Assembly (NCBI GenBank): GCA_005408345.1
Contig: SEMN01000637.1
Coordinates: 186,001-250,000, forward strand
DNA: 64,000 bases
DNA from: Macquaria australasica
Lineage: Eukaryota > Chordata > Actinopteri > Centrarchiformes > Percichthyidae
Reading direction: 5' to 3'
Shown: in pieces, positions 12,874 through 25,860 of the stretch
Layout: every line of letters begins with the position of its first letter
Numbering within the stretch: the first letter of the stretch is position 1
Notes under the pieces: generated by a model
Seen by the model: the letters and a program-made list of their open reading frames with translations, nothing else
Databases searched by the model: none
What the model was told of the DNA's origin: nothing
Made by a program: the position numbers and the translations under genes

Positions 12874-15800
12874 AGGGTGGGATGCTGCCAGGCTGCCTGC
12901 AGTTGTCCTTTCTTGTCAGCAACACGACACAGACAGCAGGGGAGTGCTGCAGTGACTGAAGTACTGGGAAACCCTGCTGGCACTCTGACACACACACACA
13001 CTTAAAAACACACACTCTCACACACAGAGGTGTCGATGGAGACAAAAGGATGTGAGGGAACCAGAGTTTGAGGGAGGAGGGGAGGAGTGAAACAGTAACA
13101 GAGAACAAAAAGGAAGATGAGGAAAGAGAGGAGGGAAAAAAAGATGAGTCTCTTTGTTTTTCATTCTCAGCTGGTGAGTAACAAACCGATGAATTATTAA
13201 CGTACTTTCACCACATCTTTCCCCTCTCTGCTGGGCGGAGTGGGCTTGGGTCTGGAGGCGGGCTTCGGGGTGAGAGGTGGGGCTGAGGTGGAGGAGGAGC
13301 TCTGACTGGTGGAAGCGGAGGCTGACACAGACGTCTGACTGGCTGAGGTGGTGGCATCGTGGAGGAAAATCCTCTCGCTGCGTCGCCGGTTCCAGCCCTC
13401 GTCCTCGCTGAAGCCTCCGACCCCGGAGCCGGTGGGGAGGTCAAAGCTAAATTGCCGCGGGGACCGGGGTGAGGGGCGTGGTTTGGGCAGAGGCTTGCGT
13501 TTGACTGGGAGAGCTTCGTCTCGCTTGGTGGGGCTGGTCTGGTCGATGCGGCGGGTTGCCGGGGGCAACAGGGGGAGCTCTGGGGCGGAGCGTTTGCCGT
13601 GCAACAGAGATGGGAACTTCCTCAGCCGCAAGTCCGAGCCAGAGTCCGACCACTCACACTCTGATGACCCTGATGGAGGAGAGGAGAGCGTCACATGATG
13701 TAAAAACACCTCCTGTCTCACACACTTTACAGAAAGAAAAAAGACTCCTCCCATAAACATGCAGCCAGTAATAAACTCAGGAGTTAGATTCTCTGAAATC
13801 AATAACACTGTGAATAGGACTATTGATCAATTTGAAACTAATACATAATTCAAGACTGAATCATTACATGCACCCTGATGTGACAATTAATAATGAATGG
13901 ATATTTAACCATGAATCAATAATACAATCCTGAATAAATGCTCAGGCGGTGAACCTGCTCAACCACAAAAAATTACAATTAGAGCCTGGAACGCTGTCAG
14001 GGGAACCTGTGAAATTAGTAAAGGCAGGAGAGTTTGTGCAGAGAACAGGTTTGTCTACATTTTGTCTTAATATATAATAAGGAAAGCCAGATTGCTGTGT
14101 TTTTCTCTACTCTTCTTTTTGTTTTTGAATATACAGAATCTTCATCTTCACGAATTTGTGAAGACGGCCACTGTTGTGTGGATGAGTGTTGCATGCTTTG
14201 TCTGCATCACTAGTTAACTTCATTCACAGGCCCACAATTTCTATACAATGATATATTTGGCGCAGACTAAAGTTTTTATGTCTTAATATTTTGGAATTTG
14301 GGGCTGTAGTCTGGCGGTTTCTTGGAGGGGACTTCTCCAACGGACCAGCACGAGGCTCAAATGAGGACGATGTTCATGACATGGATGTATGTTGAGGGTG
14401 GAGACTCTTGCCCTTTACTTCCAAAAATGTTTTCTAATCATTTTGTTCAGTTATATGCAGATGACACTATTATATATAATTCTGTCTTTTCCACCAAGGT
14501 GGCAGCACGAGTCTGTGCAATGTCTGCACACCACCTGAAGCTCAGCCTCGACAAAACTGAGCTGCTCTTCCTTCCAGGGAATAAATAAATACATTTGCAC
14601 AGACATGATGCTTAGTAACACACAACTCATTTGTATCTGTTGTGTTACCCAGAGTGCTTTGCCTGCTGCGTTGTTTGCCGTCATGGAGAAGGCTCAGTGG
14701 GGTGGAGCTGACGGGGAGCGCGCTCGCCGCAAACCTAGCCAGCAGACCCAGCCCGCTCTCCTCACAGCCGCCATCATCGTCTGAATCAGACTCATCCTCG
14801 TTGTCGTCGTCGTCAGATGTTTCTGTTTAAGAGAAAAGATTTTCAGCTCAGAGATCTGAATGTGGCTGTAGCATGGGTCTGGGCCAAAGGTAAAATCACT
14901 TCCTATTGTTTCTACCAGCTGTGGACACAAAGACTGCACCGTAGAGACGATTAATAAAAAAAAAACAAGATACGATTTTTCTTAGACAAGAAACTAAATA
15001 CAAAGACTGAATTAAGCCCTGTGTGAAAGGATACAGCACCTGAACCTTACATTAACACTGTCTACACAAATACCCAGATACACACACACACTATCCCACA
15101 TCTCAACATTAAGGCTGATCAGAGACAACAGTGGAGAGAGGACAGAGACTGACAAACCACTGCAGCCTGCCTTCACACTGTAATGCTGTGTAAGCAAGAA
15201 ACGGCAGGAAAAATTGGGATTTACCACATACATGCATGTGAGCCCCACTGACACACACACACACACACTACTGAGACCATGTGAGCTGAAACTCTGACAG
15301 ATATAATTTATTTAAAAAAAAACCCTTCAGAGAATGTGACAGAGAGAAGTGAAAAACTGCTCGTCCTCCAAGTCTGACAGGCTGAGGCACGCACAGTAGC
15401 ATACTGCTGGTTAGCTGTGTGTTGCTGGTAGTTAGCAGTTAGATCCATGGCGACAGATGAGCAGGGGGAGCGTCTCCTCACGGGTTAGAGTGTTAACATT
15501 GAGGGTGGATGCACAGTACAAGGTCTCTTCAACCACCACATACCTTCATATTTTTTTTTAGTCTTACTGACATTAAAGCGTCAAATGTCAGCCACTATAA
15601 TGTGCGTTTCTGAAGATTTTTATTAAAAAGTAACTGAAAATCATTGTTGGGCCCTCTCTGGTTGAAAGTTTCAAGTCTGTTGCACCTGTAACTACACCAA
15701 CAGACTTTTAGGAGGAGGTGTTACGCTTGATTTGATTTATGAGGCTCATTTGAATTAAACAGTTTACTTTTGTTCTGGCTCCAGACAAGAATCAAATAAA

Positions 15801-18800
15801 CAAATTAGAAAAGGTTGTTAGGACTTGTTTTAGGAGCCAAATCTGGTGCATATGTTGTACTGTGAATCCACTGTGTGTTAACTGTAGCAAGCAGATGATA
15901 CAACAGGCAGGCAGGCACTGAGAGGACAGCCCTGTGAGGCCCCTTGGTATAATGTTGGTATGAGGTTTGAGTAACCATGGTTACATCCTCTGTCCCAGCA
16001 GAGCAAAAAAAAGTCTTCCTTTAAAACTCTTACAAGAAGACGTGGAGTCGGGTAAGTGGGGGTAACCATGGCTCTCATTAATGAGCTTTAATTTGTGAGA
16101 ACAATAAAAATACAAAAACAAAACAAAAAAAAAGAGGTCAAAGTTAATGTTCTGCATATGTAGTTCAATTTCAGCAAAGCCCATGTTAGCGGTCAATAAA
16201 GAATAGAGGGAGGGGCACTTCCTACTTACAGAGCAGGTGACAGGGGTGTGGCCTCAGGCAGGGCGGGGCAGCGCAGCGGCGAGAGCGCAGCCTAGCCGTA
16301 GCGTAGCCTGGCCTTAGCACAGTCAAGCTTAAGCAAAGCTTCAGCCACAGCTTAGACTAGCCGTAGCGAGGTAGCATAGGCTCAAGGCTGCGCTAGTCCT
16401 TGCCAAGCTTCTGTAATGTCACAGCAGCAGCAGCACAAGCACATGGAACAAGGCTGAGAGACACTCAAAGCATCATGGGTAGGACAGGGGTGGGGGTAGG
16501 GAGGGGGTCAAAGGTGAGGAGGGAAAGGTGAGAAGACAGAGCAAGGTGTCTGAGAGAGAAACGTAAAAGGGAAAAGGGTTATTTGAAGGTTTAGTAGACA
16601 CAGAGGAGGAGCTCTATTGTCCAAATATCCCCAACATCTATGATTGGTGCCATCCAGAAGTTTAGAATAGTAGTAATGCACTTATTTCCCCCACATCACC
16701 AAAAACTAGACCACATCACCAAGAAACATTTAGCCTGATGTAAATTTAACCAACCATTCCAATAAATTAGAGCTATCATCATATTTCTACCGACTATTTA
16801 AACTGACCAGGAAATACACGTGATCTGTCCTATCAGATTCAGCTCTGTGTGCTCTGAACTAATCTTCTACATATAATGTTTCAGTTTCCCAAATGTAAAC
16901 CTTAAGCTGAACAGTGTTTTCCAACCTTTGCCAGAAAAACTGAAGGGATATTTGACGAACAGAGCAGTCTAAAGGATGTTTGAGGTGCAGTGGCAGCTGG
17001 ACAGACTGACAGAGACGAACAGACAGATGAAGCAGACACAAGGACCACAGCGCTTTGCTTTCTGTGCCAATCAAATCAACACCTTTAATAAAGCTTATTA
17101 GGTACCAAACTGCAATACAACTTTATGAAAAAATCTCACAATTCACACAATTGTTCAATGTACAAATGCTACAAAAACACGGTTTGCAATCCAGGCAATA
17201 AAAAACACCATAGAAATAGGTAAACTCTTTTTAAAAAGGCAACTTTGCAGAGAAGCCAGCAGCAAGAGAGGTAGGGATGGTCGAGCTAAAGCACAGTCTG
17301 AAAACAGCTGCCTTAGCGAAACGCAAACAAAGACACAAGCTGTGACGAGGCTCAAAGACACATTTTTGTCTGACTCAACAGCGAGGGGCTGTAAGATTTG
17401 GTCAGTAACCTTGGTCGAAGGAGTCGTCAGAGGAGCTGAGGCCCGCTTCCTCCAGCAGCAGGGATAAGTGCTTGTGTTTCTTCTTCTGAGACTTCAGACT
17501 GGACAGCAGGGATGTCGGCGACGATGCAGACCGCCTCTTCCTGGTCAGGTTGCCGTGGGAACGCGTCCCTGAGAGAGGGGGCCAGCCCCCTCGAGCAGAA
17601 TTGTGCTCCTCTGAATCTGAGTCTGGTGCAGAGAAAGTACGGTTAATGATTCATGAAACAAAGTCAGACGCCAAGATGATTTCTGCTTGACCTCAACATC
17701 ACAACCTGAGAGGAATCTGCAAGGACTCTTCAAACTAAACCTGAATTTATATTAGATTTGACTCAGCTACAGTCACCATAACCTGATAGGTTTGACCCTG
17801 TTAAACAAATGACCAATGATAAGCGTCCTTTTACTACTAATACTACTACTACCACCATGAAGTAGTTGTAGTCCATGCAGCATGCTGGTCTTTTGGTCTA
17901 CAACTCATCCTCAGGTTAGATGAGAAAATACTCTCTATACAGCAAGAAAAAAGTGTTAAGTAGATAGTTTTTAAAGGATAAGTATGGTGTTATTCTATAG
18001 TTTTCTTAATGTCAACAAATCGCATGAAAAGAACAAATCCCACAATGTGCTATTCCGTCTCTTAATATTTTCCCACTTCCCATTTATTTCTACTCTCAAA
18101 AATGATCACAAATATAGTTTTATCAAAAAAAATAAAAAGGCTAAATAATTTCCTAAAACAGATGGGCACTGTAGTTTTTAGCAAATGTTACTCAAACAGG
18201 AGGAAATAGTGCATTTGTTGGAGACTATTTTCATTTGGCTCTATGTGGGATTGAGTCAAAATAAACTACAGTGTGTGTTCACAGTAATGAAGGAACATAC
18301 AACCCAGTGCAACCGTGTAGCTCATTGATGTGTTTTTAATAGTTTTTGGACAACAATGGAGGTCTGTGGCACAGAGGTAGAAGAGATCAGGCCACACACA
18401 CACACACACCTTATTTTTAGGATCGGTTCATTGTTGGTTTTGGTCTTTTCATGGGATTTGCTGACAATAAGAAAACAGTTTGACAAAATAACTCAAGATC
18501 CACTTAGTATCTTTTTCTGGAAAACTAGTGAGTGGACTTTAAGTTCAGATTATTTCGTCAAACTACTACTACCACCAACGTCTAAAAGCAGACAAGCTCT
18601 GCTGTCTGTAACTCTGGATGCATATAAAACTCGGTCATGTAAAGCAGTTATGTCTCGTCTCCAGGTACTCACTGTTGGAGCAGCTGCTGAGCTCTGATCT
18701 CATGGGAGAGAACAAAGCAGTCTTCTTCTGACCTTTCACTTTTCGGACGGTCTCGGGAGCAGAAGCCTTGGCAGCCATCTTGTGTTTCCCTCCTTTGGCA

Positions 18801-21800
18801 GACGAATGGATGCCGCGCTCCTTCGTCCTACTTTCTGCAGACTTGCCCTTCGGTTTGTCTAATTTTGAGTTGGAGGTGAGTTTGCGAGATGCGCTGAGTG
18901 AGCCGAGCTGCGAGAGCGAGAGCGCTCTGTCGAGGTCTGACGCCAGCTGCTCCTGCTCACACACGTGGCCGCGCTTCGCCTTCAACACCTGACAACAGCA
19001 CAAAAAAACTCTTTATTAATCAATCAGAACAATGACACAACACCGCAGCCAAAATCAAAACATGCACTTTCAAGTGTCCTACCTCCAGAGCATGACTGGT
19101 GGATGGCTCCTGGTCATTCCAGCTCTTCTTCTTTTTCTTCTTCTTTTTCACCTTCACTCCTCCACTTCCTGCCTCCGCCTCCTCTTCTTCTCTGGACACC
19201 CGGGACCTCTTCCTCTGTCCCTCCCCAGCTTCAGAGTCCTCAGAGTATTGCACCGCCCTACCCACCCTGAGACATCGGAATATTTGCACTGTATGTATCA
19301 GACGCCCATAAAGCCAAAAAAAAAACAAATATGCAAACAGAAAAACATGCAAAATTGGTTAAAAAAAAAAACGCGCTGTAGATGTCACTCACTTTCCAGG
19401 CCTGCTGTCCAGTTTGGGAGGTGTAGTCAAGTGTTTCCTCTTCCTGGGTCGGCCTCTGCCCCGTCTGGTCAGACTCCGCCTCTCGTCCTCCTGCTGCCGA
19501 CGCTCACTGACATATGCATAAAAAGTTTAGGTGTGTGTCTGGGGTGGAGGAGCTGGAATATTGTTTTGCAGGTGTGTGTGTGTCGGTGTGGAATAATAGC
19601 AGCAGTGTGATTAACTCATCTTGTATGTGGTTCTTGAAGTAAGTATGGGAGCTGTGTGAACTAACACTCACCGCTTGTCTCTGCGTCTCTGCAGCCTGCT
19701 CAAATCTCTCTGCTTCTCCTTATACGTCTTCTGCAGCTCGGCCAGGCGGACACGGTATTCCACTTCCACTGCGTCCAACACGTCCACAGACATTTTACTG
19801 TACAGCTGCAGAGAAGAGAGAAAAGTGTCACAACATTTCACAAACGGACACATTTCCATCTCCGGGTGGCATTCGTCATCATCTTACCGGCTCCTCCTTC
19901 CTCTGCCTCCAGCTGTACTTCTTGTTGGGGTCCAGCGTTCTGGGCAGATCAATGTGGGACTGTTTCTCGATGGCCTCCAACAAAATCTGTCTGCTTGCTT
20001 CAAGCAGACAGTCCAGACCCTCTAACGTCAGATCTGAATGGGATGCAGAGAATATTGATACATTAGGGGACTATTAATATTAGACTTTATTCTCATCTTT
20101 TTTTTCCAGCTTATCTCCTTTATTTCCTTTATTCCTCCCCTCTCTCCTCTTCTATTCTCCTACCGTTCCCCACCTCTCACCCCCTCATATCTGCTCACCT
20201 TGCTCCAGGCTGATGTGCTCCATCTCTCGCTGGGCCATTTGGCTAAGCAGGGCCATCCCCTCCAGCGCCACCATCTCCAGAGCACCAGCGCTGCTGCAGT
20301 CTGCACCCACGGGAGGGTTTTCTATCTGTGGTATGAGTGTCGGGGCAGTTGGGGTGCTGGGACGGGCCATCTCACTGGCTGTCAGCAGAGCGAGCATCCC
20401 TGCCATGGGATCCTCAGGACCGATGATCGGCGGGAGCGGCGAGTCGCAGGAGGGAGGAGGATAAACGGGAGTTTCAGAGACACTTTCTTTCTGACTGGGA
20501 GTGTGCGAGCTGATTGGAGTGTCTGGCTGTTCTTGTTCACACACAGCGCTGGTGGTTTGCTGTAGTAACGCACACATCTGAGCCGAATCCTGGCTGTCTG
20601 AATCTGCAGTGATGCACGATGGATAGCGTTCTGGATCCTTGATGACCTCTGGTTTAGACTCGGCTTCTATGAGCGGTGGAGGCATGAGATATGCTGCCTG
20701 ACAGGAGTAAGACGACACCTCCATTTTGATTTGCCCTCCTTCCTTCTCTTCCTCCCTGACTTCTTCCAGTCTTTCAACTTGTTGTGGTGGAGGGCTGGGG
20801 ACACGCAGAGGTAGGGGTTGAGCATGGGGCTTTGGGGCTTCCCCGACTCCCTCTCTGTCCTGGCTGGCTAGCACAGGGCTGCAGCTCCGGCGAAGAGGGC
20901 CCAGAGGTTCTGGCTGAGGCTGCTCCACGCCGGGTTCCTGCTTGAGAAAAGATCCTGTCTTTGACGGCTCTAGTTTCTGTGGCTTGATGTCTGCGTCCAG
21001 CAGCCTTGAATGGAGGTGGGCTGAGGGCAAAGGGGCAGCAGAGGCAGGAGAGCGGGAGCGGTGGCGTGAAACAACTTCTGTGTTTGCTCCTGTGGGTGCT
21101 GGGATGTGATAAGGGGGGAAAGGTGAGCTGAATGGGGCGGTGATGGACTGGTAAGGGTAACCTGGAGGGAGATGTCATAATAGTAAAGCAAAAATACAGA
21201 AATGAATACCAATATCATGAACAGGCCTGATTATTCCATTGCTCAAACATTCTTCAAAAGTTCACACTACTGAAAACTTCATGTTAGTCCAGTGAAGCTC
21301 ATAAAGTATGAGCCCCAACATCCTGCATAATACAAGTGGACTTAAGCCCAACAAGCTAACATGACATGTCAGTACACAGGTCAATCATTTAGCTACAAAC
21401 ACACTACACCTGTCTCTCTAACTTCAGAGGATCAGTTGACATGAGGGTGAGCAGCTGATGACTCACCAGAGTAGATGCCTTGAAAGGGTGCAGAGGACGG
21501 CTTCTGTCCCCCTCTGTGCTCCCTCCGCCCCACCTCCCCCTCCTCGGCCGCCTCCTGTTTAGGCCGCCGTGGCGAGGACGGGGGCGGAGAGGCCGAGCAG
21601 GGGGAAGGTGGGTGAGGCAGGGGCGTCGGCGGGTGAGACAACACTCTCTGTCCACCTTCCTCTGACTTGAGGGTGGTCACTGGTGAGGGGAGCGGAGGCA
21701 GCGGGGTGAGGGAGGAGGTAGACGGGGTCGGCGAGCGAGAGGGAGGGGGAGGTTTGCGGGGGTGCAGGATGGGTGAGGGAGACGGGGAAGATATGGAGGA

Positions 21801-24800
21801 GGGGCGGGGTTTGGGGTCGGCATTCCGCTTGTCTGCTTTTTCTTCCATCTCCGGCCGGTGCTCGCTGGCCTTTAAACGCTCCTGAAACACAGGAGAGGAG
21901 GCGGCTGTGTACGGATGATGTGACATACTTTGCTTCAGGTGTGGTTGCATTGTTTTAACTTCCTTGACTGTATTCTTCTGCAGCTGCAGGATGTGCTGTG
22001 TAATGGCTGTTTATTGATTGTTTATACAACTTTATATTGTCATTAAAATGTGTGAAGGGTGTATATCATCTCTGGGTTGACAGAACAAATCAACAATATC
22101 TGCCTTATTCTGTATATAATATTATTTGTATCAGTTCCAGCTCTCCATTTCTCTACCAAGCCAGGACCAATGTGTTTATTGTTAATGTGATGTGTGTTTG
22201 TAAGGACACTAACATTATGCACACACAAGTCTCATACAGCTGCAGGACTGCTGCGTTTAATGTTTGTGTTTGGATATGTAAATGTCTGAATACGGGGTTT
22301 GAACTATTCGTTGTTAAGCGCACACATATCAATAAGTACACCCAGTCCACTTACGACTAGCTGTGCGTTCCTCTGCAGTTCGAGGACCTGCACTGTGTGC
22401 TGCTGGATCATGAGCAGCTCCTGTTGCCGGAGCATCTGCTGCTGGGAGAGGAGCTGGAGCTGGGCTGCGTGCTGCAGCGAGCTGCCTGTACCGTATACCC
22501 CCGACCACACCGGGGCTCCACGCTCCAGTACATCACCTCCTGCAGAGCAATGGAGGAGGGCACAAGGAAGACAGGAAACTTAAAAATCCATTTAAAAAGT
22601 TGTTGTATTAAAAGGTAAAGAAATCAGAGCATGTTTGACACCATTGTTATTGCTTAATTTATCCACATTAAGACTACATTTTCTACAACCCCCAGGGTTT
22701 TCCTGTCAGAAGGAGGACATTTACACCCTCTATTGAAGTGGTTCCCAACCTTTTTTGAGAGAGATTTAGCTAACTATTTCAACTGTTTACCCATTACATT
22801 TAGCCAATGTCTCTGCTCGCTTGCTAACTAGTTTTCACACCTTCTTAATCACAAGATTGGTGTTACAGCTGACTCAATACATGGCTATATATTTTTAATC
22901 AAAGCGTAATTTATACATTTTTTTTAAATTAGCTTCATATTAGTCTGTTTTCTCTTTCACTTTACAGAAGAGGACAATCGTGTTTAAACTGCATCACAGC
23001 GCCCTCCTCTGTTTGTGCTGTAAAACAGCAGAAAGCAACTGGCACACAGTTCACAATAACATATGGAGGCTGTCAATATTGTTGGATATGGTCTTAATTG
23101 TTTACAGTAATTACTAATGCTAACAAACTGTTTCAAAACAAACGTGGTAATAATTTATTTTTGCTAAAACGCAACAAGTAGTAAAGTGATTAAATCGGCA
23201 AACCAATGCACCCATACTTTAGATTTCATATGTACATGCACACACATGTACAAAGAGAGCGGCTTTCATACCGTAGTGTGGCAGGTGTTCAGTGGGGACG
23301 ACTATGAGCTGTCCAGACTGTGGGTCCCTGGCAAACTGGTAGTGAGGGGGTATGGAGCCTGGCAGAGAGGGTGGATAGCCTGGGGGGAGGGTCTGGTGGA
23401 GTGAGGAAGGACCCAAGCCTGAATGGGCAGGGAGGAGAAGAAATGGGTGAAAATGGAAAGAAAAAGTGTGAAAAATGTTGGAGACTGAGAAAGCAAAAGG
23501 AAAAAAAAAAAAAAAAAAAAAAGGCTCTCAGCTAAGATACAATGAGAGTTACGAATGTAACCAAGGTTCTATGAATTCTGGATGACCGCCAGAGACGGTG
23601 TGTAATACCTGAATATGGATCACGCAAAGGAGCAGTAGTGACTTTGTTTGTATTACACGATGCATTTGCAGGTATTACATACCATCACTGGCAGTCAAGA
23701 AGAATGAAATAGAACTAACATTTACTTAGCATCGTTCTTCACTCTGTATTTATACCCATGTTGAAACCATAATGGAGTTACATCAGTGAGCGGAGTACAC
23801 ACTGAACTTAGCTGCTTTTGAGAGATTTTGTTTTTTTGCCCTCCAGTGTCTAGACAGAGCTGGCCCTTGGGGAGCTCCGTGTACGCATGTGTGCGTGTTT
23901 CCCTATTTTCAGATGTTGTGTGTACAGTTATGTGTAAGCTTGCACAAGTATGTGTGTGTTGATGCCGTTATTTCTGGACAACGAGCGTTGGAGGAGCAGG
24001 AATGTCCTGCAAAGATCAGGAATGTCTGAGGAACTTGAATCCTGGAGGCTGCTGCTGGACGAGCCACTCTACAGACAACACCTCCCCTTTTCTGATACAC
24101 CAATCAGAAAAGGCTACACAAGCTTGTGTAGAATTCTGCAAGCATGCTGCGAGCAGTGGAACTAATTTAGACTCTTTAGTATAGTCTATGGCACCAAGAT
24201 GGATAACTCTCCAACACACAATTTTCCAGAACATGTGGTGACGTCTTCAAGTTGCCTGTTTAGTCTAACCAATAGTCCAAAACCCATAGATTCTCAGATT
24301 GCTATCAAAGGCAGCAAATCTTCACAATTGAGGGATTAGACATTTATCTTGAAAATGACTTAAATAATGAATTGTTCATCAAAATCACTGCTGATTAATT
24401 TTCTGATGATCAACTAATGGGGTCATCATTTCATCAAAGTACATATAATCACTTTTCTCCTGATATAAGCTGTGAAGATCTTGAAATCACCAACTACATG
24501 CCTGACTTTAGCCATTATTACATAAAAAAGGTGTCACAAGAAACGTTAAGAATTTGGAGGAACATCTAAACGTGTGCTTGTAGCAGTTAGCAAGTGTCTT
24601 CAGTCATGTGTACGTCCACATACTGTATGGTGAGCTGGAGAGCCAGACTGGGGGGGCTCCAGGCCGGGGCATCCAGGGGTGAGAGGTCAGAGTTGATGGG
24701 TCAGGAGGCCATCGCCCCGCCCCTGCCAGGGCGGCCCCTCCTGTCACCATAAGGTTGGGGGTCATGAGACTGGGTGTCATCATACTGGGTGTCAGGCCGC

Positions 24801-25819
24801 TAGACAGCGGGGCAGGGTGCATCTGAGTAAACTCTGCCAGCTCCTTGGACTCTCTGGAAGGAAACAAGACACATTTTGATTTAAAACGTGTGTGTTTAGA
24901 CGTAGATTTTATGAACCAAAAGATGTGTAATTGAAAATTAAGTGCACATTTTTAACCTCTCCATCCATTCAAGTTTGGGTTAATAAAATTGGCACATGGG
25001 GAAAAAATGACTCCATCAGCCACACCCCCTTACCTGAGCACTTTCTCCTGCTCGCGCTCCAGCCGGCCAGCCAGCAGTCTGTCATCATGGTGGCGAGCGC
25101 GGTCCTCCCCTCGCTCCTCGTCTGACGGGTTCAGGCGCAGAGGGAGAGAACAAGATTAGATGTTCAGTAGTTGCATCACTGAGGCTCTTTGAATGTTTAA
25201 ACCCTGATCTCACATGTAATTTACATTAAAGAAAAGGATAGGAGCTGTGAAAAAAGATATGCCCGATGGCTGAGAGGTAAGAGGAAGCAATACTGAAAAG
25301 ACATGTGGTAGGAAGGGAAAGAGAAAAATGGGTGACGGCAGAGGAGAGAGGGGGAGAAGACAAGGTGACACTGGCTATATAATGGTGACACGACACTGCA
25401 TGTCAAAACGGGAGAAGCTAAAAATACGATGTTGGGCCGCAGCCTGAACACAAAGAGCGTGTGCACACATACTTGAACACACACACAAACCGAGTGACAG
25501 CTCTCATTCTGAGTGTCAGCTCTTATCAGTTATTAGTCTAGTGCCACAGGAGACGTGTGAACATACCACTACTGCATTAACACACACACACACACACACA
25601 CTATGAGGCCCAACGGCAAAAGACAAGAGATGGAGGAAAAAAAGAAGAGGGAAAGTAGCAGCACTCAACCAAGCAATCCAGAATAAACATGAGGATCTCC
25701 TCCTCGCACTCTTTCCCGTTAACCCTCTTCCATCTCGTCCACGCTGACTGGAGGTCCCCAAGCAGCAGAAAGGTTTTATACAAGTGTGCTGAACCCTTCA
25801 GTTTAGCTCTAAAAGTGTG

Positions 25820-25860
<41 letters not shown>

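Noticed and set aside
14322..14588. Treating the YADD-containing frame as an intact gene
   Set aside because: Too short, internally deleted and inside an intron; kept only as a LINE remnant.
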